The notes under the pieces are model-generated. The model was not told the origin of the DNA. It worked only from the letters and a program-made list of their open reading frames with translations, and searched no databases. DNA of 64,000 nt from an uncultured Lachnospiraceae bacterium (GTDB taxonomy: Bacteria; Bacillota; Clostridia; Lachnospirales; Lachnospiraceae). The stretch is from NCBI GenBank assembly GCA_900316075.1, contig ONBT01000003.1:1-64000 (forward strand), in the 5' to 3' direction. The stretch's first letter is position 1, and the number at the start of each line of letters is the position of its first letter. This document shows, piece after piece, positions 58,151 to 64,000 of this stretch. The position numbers and the translations under genes were made by a program.

Positions 58151-59077
58151 ATGAATAATATAACGATGAAAATGAACGTCGATGAGTTAATTCTCGGCGC
58201 TCTGCGGGAAGATATTTCGTCTGAGGATGTGTCGACCAATGCGGTCATGAAGACGGCGGTGCCGGGACAGGCCGAGCTTATCTGTAAGGAGGACGGGGTC
58301 CTTTGCGGACTCGAGGTCTTCCGCCGGGTCTTCGAGCTCTTCGATGACGGGACGACGATTGAGGTCCTTTCCGCCGGTGACGGAGGCGCCCGGAAGAATG
58401 TCTTTGCTGACCCTGCAGAGGCAGGGAAGAAGGACCGGCCCTTCCTCGACGGTGACTGCATCAGAAAGGGTGAAAAGATCGCCCTTGTGAAGGGGGATAT
58501 CCGGACCATCCTTTCCGGTGAGCGGACAGCTTTAAACTACCTGCAGCGGATGAGCGGGATTGCCACCTACACGAAAAAGTGCGTGGAAAAGCTTGAAGGG
58601 GACGGCATCACCCTGCTCGATACGAGAAAAACCTCGCCCAATAACCGGATTTTCGAGAAATACGCAGTGCGTGTGGGCGGGGGCCAGAACCACCGCTACA
58701 ACCTTTCTGACGGGATCCTCCTGAAGGACAACCACATCGGGGCGGCCGGCGGTGTTAAGGAAGCCATTGCCGCAGCCAAGGCCTACGCCCCCTTCGTGCG
58801 GAAGATTGAAATCGAGACCGAGAGTCTTGCCATGGTCAAAGAGGCCCTCGAAGCCGGGGCCGACATCATCATGCTGGACAATATGTCCGTAGAGGACATG
58901 AAAGAAGCCGTGAAGCTCATCGACCACCGGGCCGAGGTGGAGCTTTCCGGCAATTTCACCCTGGAGAATATGGAAAAGGCCAAAGGCATCGGGGCCGACT
59001 TCGTCTCCTGCGGGGCCCTGACCCATAGCGCCCCGGTTCTCGACTATTCTCTCAAAAACCTTAAGAGGCTGGCCTGA
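58151..59077 (+). CDS. nadC: Nicotinate-nucleotide pyrophosphorylase
   Basis: A 308-residue enzyme that turns quinolinate and PRPP into nicotinate mononucleotide. Signatures: RTALNYLQRMSGIATYT, DTRKTSPNNRIFEKYAV and GGGQNHRYNLSDGILLKDNHI. Residues about 70-92 are an extra charged loop. The start is uncertain: ATG at 58151 has AGGA directly before it; ATGs at 58127 and 58166 are also in frame. YAVRV is encoded by an ACGCAGTGCGT motif at 58662. Confidence 0.95.
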   Translation: MNNITMKMNVDELILGALREDISSEDVSTNAVMKTAVPGQAELICKEDGVLCGLEVFRRVFELFDDGTTIEVLSAGDGGARKNVFADPAEAGKKDRPFLDGDCIRKGEKIALVKGDIRTILSGERTALNYLQRMSGIATYTKKCVEKLEGDGITLLDTRKTSPNNRIFEKYAVRVGGGQNHRYNLSDGILLKDNHIGAAGGVKEAIAAAKAYAPFVRKIEIETESLAMVKEALEAGADIIMLDNMSVEDMKEAVKLIDHRAEVELSGNFTLENMEKAKGIGADFVSCGALTHSAPVLDYSLKNLKRLA

Positions 59078-59078
59078 C

Positions 59079-60524
59079 ATGGAGGCAGCAGGAGAAGAAA
59101 AAACGCAGGAGGCAGTTCCTGAGCAGAAGGAGATTACCCTCAGTACCTCCTACGGAAAGGTCCGGGGCCTCTTTTCAGACCCGGCCGGAGAAGTGGTCTC
59201 CTTCCGGGGCATCCGCTACGGGCGGGCAAAGCGATATGCCTTCGCCGAAGAGGTCTTCCATGCCGGGGAGGAGGTCTATGACGCGACCGCCTTTGGGGCA
59301 GCACCCTACCAGCACCGGGCCTTCCTGCCGGAAACCCGTTTTCCGGAGGGGAGTGCCGGAGCCTTCTATTATCATGAATTCCGGGAAGGGGTTCCGTTCA
59401 CCTACAGCGACGACTGCCTCTCCCTCAATATCTGGACAAAGACGGCGGCCCTTCCGGCCGCCGCTGTCTCTTCTCCGGAGGGCTTGAAGACGGGGGTAGA
59501 GAAGAACCTGCCCGTGGCGGTCTTCTTCTACGGGGGCTCTTTCACGGAAGGCTCATCGGATGAAAAGACCTTTTCCGGCGAGGCCTGGGCGGCCCGGGAC
59601 GTCATTCTGGTGACGGTCAATTACCGGGTGGGGCCCTTCGGCCTTCTCTGCCTGCCCGAAATCAAAAAGCAGTACGGACATACGGGAAATATCTGCCTTC
59701 TGGACCAGTTCACGGCCCTGATGTGGCTCCACCACCATATCGCTTCTTTCGGCGGGGACCCGGACAATATCACCCTGATGGGGCAGAGCGCCGGGGCCAT
59801 TTCCGTCCAGGAATTCATCGGCTCCCCGCTGACCGAAGGCCGCTACGCAAAGACCATCCAGTTTTCCCTGGGCGGGGCCTCCCGTATCCTGGATACCGGA
59901 AGCCGGACTCCGGAGAAGAACTACCCCTTCTGGGAAGAGGTCGTGCGGGAGGCGGCTGCAGAGGTCGGGGTCTACGCCCTTTCTGACTACCACGCCGTCC
60001 TCAATCCCTCAATCTACGGGGAGGGCTTTCTCGATGTCCTCCGGGAGATTCCCCCGGACATCATGGAAAAGGCTTTTCTTTCCGTCGAGGAAAAGCGGCG
60101 GGATTCGACTCCGGTGGAGATGCCGGTGAAAGACGGGTATTTCATTACTCATTCCTCGGTCGAGGTCCGGGACAAAAAGCTTTTTCATCCCTGCCCGGCC
60201 GTGATTTCGGTCACGAAAAACGACCTGGCCGCCCCGATCTTAAGGTCCATGTCAAGACGCTTCACGAGAATAATGAAAAGCGCCGGGATATCTGCATTTG
60301 AAGTCCGCTTCAACCGCCTCCTTCCCGGGGACAAAAAAGGCGCCTTCCATTCCTCTGACCTCTGGTACATCTTCGGGACTTTGAAAAACAGCTGGCGGCC
60401 CTTTACGAAGGAAGACTATGACCTTTCGGCCCGGATGATCGACTACTACACCTCTTTTGCAAAGACGGGAAAACCCGAGGAGGCCGCGGAGGAAGGACCC
60501 ACGGTTTTTGATGTGCAGGAATGA
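59079..60524 (+). CDS. Type B carboxylesterase
   Basis: A 481-residue esterase of the cholinesterase-like family. FRGIRYG near the start, VFFYGGSFTEGSS as oxyanion loop, and GQSAGAISV with nucleophilic Ser237 are clear; the His is in GAFHSSDLWYIFG. There is no signal peptide, so it is cytoplasmic. The ATG is one base after the nadC stop, implying co-transcription, though no metabolic link to NAD is apparent. Its 3' end contains the ftsH promoter. Confidence 0.88.
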   Translation: MEAAGEEKTQEAVPEQKEITLSTSYGKVRGLFSDPAGEVVSFRGIRYGRAKRYAFAEEVFHAGEEVYDATAFGAAPYQHRAFLPETRFPEGSAGAFYYHEFREGVPFTYSDDCLSLNIWTKTAALPAAAVSSPEGLKTGVEKNLPVAVFFYGGSFTEGSSDEKTFSGEAWAARDVILVTVNYRVGPFGLLCLPEIKKQYGHTGNICLLDQFTALMWLHHHIASFGGDPDNITLMGQSAGAISVQEFIGSPLTEGRYAKTIQFSLGGASRILDTGSRTPEKNYPFWEEVVREAAAEVGVYALSDYHAVLNPSIYGEGFLDVLREIPPDIMEKAFLSVEEKRRDSTPVEMPVKDGYFITHSSVEVRDKKLFHPCPAVISVTKNDLAAPILRSMSRRFTRIMKSAGISAFEVRFNRLLPGDKKGAFHSSDLWYIFGTLKNSWRPFTKEDYDLSARMIDYYTSFAKTGKPEEAAEEGPTVFDVQE

Positions 60525-60536
60525 ATATGGTATAAT
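60508..60536 (+). promoter_or_regulatory. SigA-type promoter of ftsH
   Basis: TTGATG at 60508-60513, 17 bases, perfect TATAAT at 60531-60536 with an extended TG. The -35 box is inside the esterase gene. The leader to the ATG is about 37 bases. Confidence 0.8.
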
Positions 60537-60579
60537 TTGCGTAAAATTTGTATTTGGCACGCGGAACAGGAAAAAGATT

Positions 60580-62574
60580 ATGAATCCAAATGACAATCAA
60601 AACGGCAAGAATGGCGGGAATGACAACAACAGGCAGCCCATCATTGTCCTGATTCTCCTCTCCCTTGTCGCCCTCTTTATCACCAGCTTCATCTACAACG
60701 CGGCGGGCAGCCGGTCCACCCAGGAGATTTCCTATTCCAAGTTCCTTTCCCTCGTGGAGGAGGACAAGGTCAAGTCCGTCACCTTCACCAGCGACAAGGT
60801 GAACATTACCTTGAAGGACGGGGCCAGCATTTCCTCGGACGATAAGCAGACGGAAGAGTCCTTTGCTGATTCCTATTTCAAGGCGACGGGCCAGTCCCTG
60901 AAGGTCACCTATTACACGGTCTACTTAAACGACCCGGACCTGCTTCCCCTTTTAAAGGAGCACAAGGTCGAGATCAAGGCCGAGGGCAATGACAATACCT
61001 ACGCCATCATCATGAATGTCCTCTCCTTCGTGATTCCCCTGGTCCTCCTCTGGGTCATCTTCGGGGTCTTCATGCGCAGGATGGGCAACGGGGCCTTCGG
61101 GGTCGGCAAATCCAATGCCAAGGTCTATGTGGAAAAGTCCACCGGCGTGACATTTGCAGATGTGGCCGGTCAGGATGAGGCGAAGGAGTCCCTGACCGAG
61201 GTCGTCGACTTCCTCCACAATCCCCAGAAATACAAGATGATTGGGGCCCGGCTCCCGAAGGGCGCCCTGCTTGTGGGCCCTCCCGGTACCGGCAAGACCC
61301 TGCTTGCCAAGGCGGTCGCCGGAGAGGCCGGAGTGCCTTTCTTCTCCCTGGCCGGCTCCGACTTCGTCGAGATGTTCGTCGGCGTCGGTGCCTCCCGTGT
61401 CCGTGACCTCTTCGCGGAGGCCCAGAAGGCGGCTCCCTGCATTATTTTCATCGATGAGATCGATGCCATCGGAAAGTCCCGGGATTCCCGCTATGGCGGG
61501 GGCAACGACGAGCGGGAGCAGACCCTGAACCAGCTCCTTGCCGAGATGGACGGCTTCGATTCCTCCAAGGGTATCCTGATCCTTGCAGCCACGAACCGGC
61601 CCGAGGTCCTTGATAAGGCCCTCCTTCGTCCCGGCCGTTTTGACCGCCGCATCATCGTGGACCGGCCGGATTATAAGGGCCGTCTCGAGACCCTGAAGGT
61701 CCATGCCAAGGACGTCATGCTGGACGAGTCCGTCGACCTTTCCGCCATTGCCATGGCTTCGGCCGGCCTTGTGGGAAGTGATCTTGCCAATATCATCAAC
61801 GAGGCGGCTATCATCGCCGTCAAGCACCACAGGCAGTTTGTCAACCAGGACGACCTCTTCGACGCCTTCGAGCTTGTGGCGGTCGGAGGTTCTGAGCGCA
61901 AGGACCGGCCAATGTCCGACTCCGAGCGGAAGATTGTCTCCTATCATGAGGTCGGCCATGCCCTGATCACGGCCCTGCAGAAGGACGACACCGAGCCTGT
62001 CCAGAAGATTACGATCGTACCCCGGACCATGGGGGCCCTGGGCTACACCCTGCAGACCCCCGAAGAGGAGAAGTTCCTGCAGACCAAGGACGAGCTCACG
62101 GCGAAGATTACGACCTATATGGCCGGCCGGGCCGCGGAGGTTCTGGTCTTCCATTCGGCCACATCCGGGGCGGCAAACGATATTGAAAATGCTACATCCA
62201 TTGCCCGCAATATGGTCACCCGCTTCGGCATGAGCGAGACCTTCGGCATGATGGGCCTGGCCACGGTTTCCGACCAGTACCTGGAGGGAAGAGCCCAGCT
62301 CACCTGCGGGGACGAGACGGCTTCGAAGATTGACGGGGAAGTGAACCGCATGATTCAGACGGCCTACGACAAGGCCTACCACCTCCTCGAGGAGCACCGT
62401 CATTCCCTGGACCGGATTGCGGCCTACCTCTACAAGAAGGAGACCATCTCCGGCAAGGAGTTCATGAAGCTCTTCCGCATGGCGGAAGGTCTCGAGCCTA
62501 CGGAAGAGGACGCTACCGTCACACTCGATGAAGCAGCGGCGGACCCCTCCAACTCAATTTCTCCAGATGTTTGA
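60580..62574 (+). CDS. ftsH: ATP-dependent zinc metalloprotease FtsH
   Basis: A 664-residue membrane-bound AAA protease. Two N-terminal membrane segments (about 21-41 and 141-161) flank a small extracytoplasmic domain; the AAA module has GPPGTGKT (233-240), [11 protein letters not shown] and the SRH arginines (RPGRFDR); the zinc site HEVGH is at 456-460 with the third ligand Asp in the NDIENAT region. It degrades misfolded and regulatory membrane proteins. The ATG at 60580 follows AGGAAAAAG. Its end overlaps uvrC by eight bases. Confidence 0.97.
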   Translation: MNPNDNQNGKNGGNDNNRQPIIVLILLSLVALFITSFIYNAAGSRSTQEISYSKFLSLVEEDKVKSVTFTSDKVNITLKDGASISSDDKQTEESFADSYFKATGQSLKVTYYTVYLNDPDLLPLLKEHKVEIKAEGNDNTYAIIMNVLSFVIPLVLLWVIFGVFMRRMGNGAFGVGKSNAKVYVEKSTGVTFADVAGQDEAKESLTEVVDFLHNPQKYKMIGARLPKGALLVGPPGTGKTLLAKAVAGEAGVPFFSLAGSDFVEMFVGVGASRVRDLFAEAQKAAPCIIFIDEIDAIGKSRDSRYGGGNDEREQTLNQLLAEMDGFDSSKGILILAATNRPEVLDKALLRPGRFDRRIIVDRPDYKGRLETLKVHAKDVMLDESVDLSAIAMASAGLVGSDLANIINEAAIIAVKHHRQFVNQDDLFDAFELVAVGGSERKDRPMSDSERKIVSYHEVGHALITALQKDDTEPVQKITIVPRTMGALGYTLQTPEEEKFLQTKDELTAKITTYMAGRAAEVLVFHSATSGAANDIENATSIARNMVTRFGMSETFGMMGLATVSDQYLEGRAQLTCGDETASKIDGEVNRMIQTAYDKAYHLLEEHRHSLDRIAAYLYKKETISGKEFMKLFRMAEGLEPTEEDATVTLDEAAADPSNSISPDV

Positions 62575-64000
62575 TATTGAAGAAGAACTGAAAAAGATTC
62601 CGGATTCCCCCGGGGTCTACATTATGCATGACAAAGATGATGTCATCATCTACGTCGGCAAGGCCAAGAGCCTGACCAAGCGGGTCCACCAGTACTTCCA
62701 GCCCTCCCACGACGAGGGGGTGAAGAAGAAGCAGATGGTGGCCCACATCGACCACTTCGAGTACATCGTGACGGACTCGGAGCTGGAGGCCCTGGTCCTC
62801 GAGAACAATCTCATAAAGGAAAACCGTCCCAAATACAATACCCTGCTTCGGGACGACAAGACCTACCCCTACATCAAAGTGACCCTGGAAGAAACCTTTC
62901 CCAGGGTCCTATTTTCGCGCCGGATGAAAAAGGACAAAAACCGCTACTTCGGTCCCTTCACCTCCGCCGAGGCCGTTCACGAGACCATCGACCTCGTAAA
63001 CAAGCTCTATGGTCTCAGGACCTGCTCCCGAAAATTTCCCGAGACCATCGGAAAGGAGCGGCCCTGCCTCAACTATCACATGAAGCAGTGCAGCGGGGTC
63101 TGCACCGGAAGGATTTCCGAAGAGGAATATATGAAGCAGGTCCAGGCGGCCCTGGACTTTCTCGGGGGCAACTACCAGGCCGAGGAGAAGCGGCTGATTG
63201 AGCGGATGAACGAGGCTTCTGAAAAAATGGAGTTCGAGCAGGCCGCCCGCTATCGGGACCTTCTCGAGGCCGTCCGCTTCTGCATGAACCGGCAGAAGAT
63301 TACCTCAAGCGATGAAGAGGACCGGGACGTGGTCGCCTATGCGGCCGACGACGAGGACGCGGTGTTTCAGATTTTCTTCGTCCGGGGCGGCCGTCTCATA
63401 GGCCGGGACCACTACCATATGGCCTTAAACGTCCGAAACGAGACCGAGACCCTGCTCGAAAACTTCATCTCCCAGTACTATTCCGGCACCCCCTTCATTC
63501 CCCACCAGATCTTCCTGCAGGAGGAGGTCTCTTCCGCGGAGGTCCTCGAACAGTGGCTTTCCGAGAAGCGGGGGGCGAAGGTATTCCTGGTCACCCCCAA
63601 GCGGGGAAAGAAGGAAAAGCTGGTGGAGCTGGCCGCAAAGAATGCCGAGCTCATCCTCTCTCAGGACAAGGAGCGGATCAAGCGGGAAGAGGGCCGGACC
63701 ATCGGGGCCGTGAAGGAAATCGCCGACCTCCTGGGCCTTCCCAATATCGACCGCATGGAGGCTTACGATATTTCCAATACTTCCGGCTTCCTTTCCGTCG
63801 GCTCCATGGTGGTCTTCGAAAAAGGCCGGCCAAAGCGGTCGGACTACCGGAAGTTCCGCCTCAGGACCGTGGAAGGGCCGAACGACTACGCCTCCATGCG
63901 GGAGGTCCTGACCCGCCGCTTCACCCACGGGCAGCAGGAGCTCTCCGAGGCCGCCGTAGAAGGAAAAGAAGGGGAGGAGCTTACGAGCTTCACCCGCTTC
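62567..64000 (+). CDS. uvrC: Excinuclease ABC subunit C (3' end outside window)
   Basis: The frame from the ATG at 62567 is open to the window edge, giving the first 478 residues. The GIY-YIG nuclease domain (PDSPGVYIMHDKDD, YVGKAKSLTKRV) occupies about 12-95 and makes the 3' incision; CLNYHMKQCSGVCTG (the UvrC cysteine region) follows near 170; a UvrB-binding UVR motif is near 215-245 (EKMEFEQAARYRDLL); the start of the RNase-H-like domain (EAYDISNTSG) near 402 makes the 5' incision. The start overlaps ftsH by eight bases. It has no ribosome site outside ftsH, so its translation is coupled. Confidence 0.96.
   Translation, partial: MFDIEEELKKIPDSPGVYIMHDKDDVIIYVGKAKSLTKRVHQYFQPSHDEGVKKKQMVAHIDHFEYIVTDSELEALVLENNLIKENRPKYNTLLRDDKTYPYIKVTLEETFPRVLFSRRMKKDKNRYFGPFTSAEAVHETIDLVNKLYGLRTCSRKFPETIGKERPCLNYHMKQCSGVCTGRISEEEYMKQVQAALDFLGGNYQAEEKRLIERMNEASEKMEFEQAARYRDLLEAVRFCMNRQKITSSDEEDRDVVAYAADDEDAVFQIFFVRGGRLIGRDHYHMALNVRNETETLLENFISQYYSGTPFIPHQIFLQEEVSSAEVLEQWLSEKRGAKVFLVTPKRGKKEKLVELAAKNAELILSQDKERIKREEGRTIGAVKEIADLLGLPNIDRMEAYDISNTSGFLSVGSMVVFEKGRPKRSDYRKFRLRTVEGPNDYASMREVLTRRFTHGQQELSEAAVEGKEGEELTSFTRF

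Larger units (their letters stand above)
11881..58672. repeat. Dispersed palindromic motif ACGCRNYGCGT, twelve copies
   Basis: An 11-bp interrupted palindrome found by eye at 11881, 12968, 14381, 21492, 25054, 27602, 27651, 29065, 32706, 36366, 54103 and 58662 (first bases); ten of the twelve also fit the longer YACGCRNYGCGTR. Five copies are intergenic, two of them forming the tips of terminator stems at 27602 and 27651. Seven are inside genes, all in the same frame, reading (Y/D/H)-A-X-R-(A/I/V). The coordinates of this entry give the span between first and last copies, not a continuous element. Confidence 0.7.

Noticed and set aside
60952-62403. A 483-residue minus-strand open frame across ftsH
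   Set aside because: Antisense shadow of ftsH; no start signals.

Overview
This 64 kb window is about 57% GC and reads as the chromosome of a motile Gram-positive Clostridia member, most like Lachnospiraceae. The grounds are a flagellin behind a SigD-type promoter and a CsrA-type site, a YjfB-type motility peptide, a FabK-type type II fatty-acid operon, FtsEX, a SigA-like promoter style (TTGACA/TATAAT with 17-bp spacers), strong AGGAGG ribosome sites, and cell-surface proteins with SH3b and NlpC/P60 domains. No rRNA, tRNA, prophage or CRISPR array was seen. The taxonomic assignment is an inference from gene content and protein style.

Layout. 1-1.1 kb: a partial unknown gene and a type II toxin-antitoxin pair. 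1.1-4.3 kb: flagellin and a DUF4143-type AAA ATPase. 4.3-9 kb: asparaginase, a MATE transporter, 3-methyladenine glycosylase and a PatB/MalY lyase, interleaved with copies of a 98-bp inverted-repeat element. 9-16.5 kb: an ECF sigma factor with its membrane partner, a second MATE transporter, CvfB-like S1 protein, RidA, YjfB, thioredoxin reductase and a DUF4422 protein. 16.5-24.1 kb: an NlpC/P60 cell-wall hydrolase, a PucR-type regulator, ftsE, ftsX, a CtpA protease and prfB. 24.6-28.5 kb: an ACT-domain regulator, hom and lysC (aspartate pathway), and a divergent crotonase. 28.6-33.6 kb: a small membrane protein, a FakA C-terminal-like protein, hypA, an alpha/beta hydrolase, thioredoxin and a GT2-GtrA protein. 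33.6-42.9 kb: the fatty-acid operon acpP-accD-accA-fabH-fabK-fabD-fabG-fabF-fabZ followed by a MarR regulator. 43-55.6 kb: a surface-glycan operon (three large GT2 proteins, one fused to methyltransferase-like and kinase-like domains; Wzm/Wzt ABC exporter; two histidine phosphatases; an aminotransferase). 55.6-64 kb: nadA-nadB-nadC, a type B carboxylesterase, ftsH and uvrC (cut by the window edge).

Genes acting together: acp/acc/fab for membrane lipid synthesis, probably controlled by the MarR protein through AT-rich palindromes at the acpP promoter; ftsEX with cell-wall hydrolases and CtpA for envelope remodelling; hom/lysC with the ACT protein for threonine/methionine/lysine precursors; the GT2/Wzm/Wzt block for making, capping and exporting a polysaccharide; nadABC for de novo NAD synthesis.

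The least expected content is in the non-coding layer. It includes (i) a family of nine 98-bp units with TTGCCTGTCAA ends, placed next to gene starts and three times inside the fab operon; (ii) a dispersed interrupted palindrome ACGCRNYGCGT found twelve times, always in one reading frame when inside genes; (iii) an 18-bp palindrome overprinted in fabD; (iv) tandem repeats in the acpP leader; and (v) a terminator whose palindrome sits on the start point of the fab promoter. Counts were made by eye.
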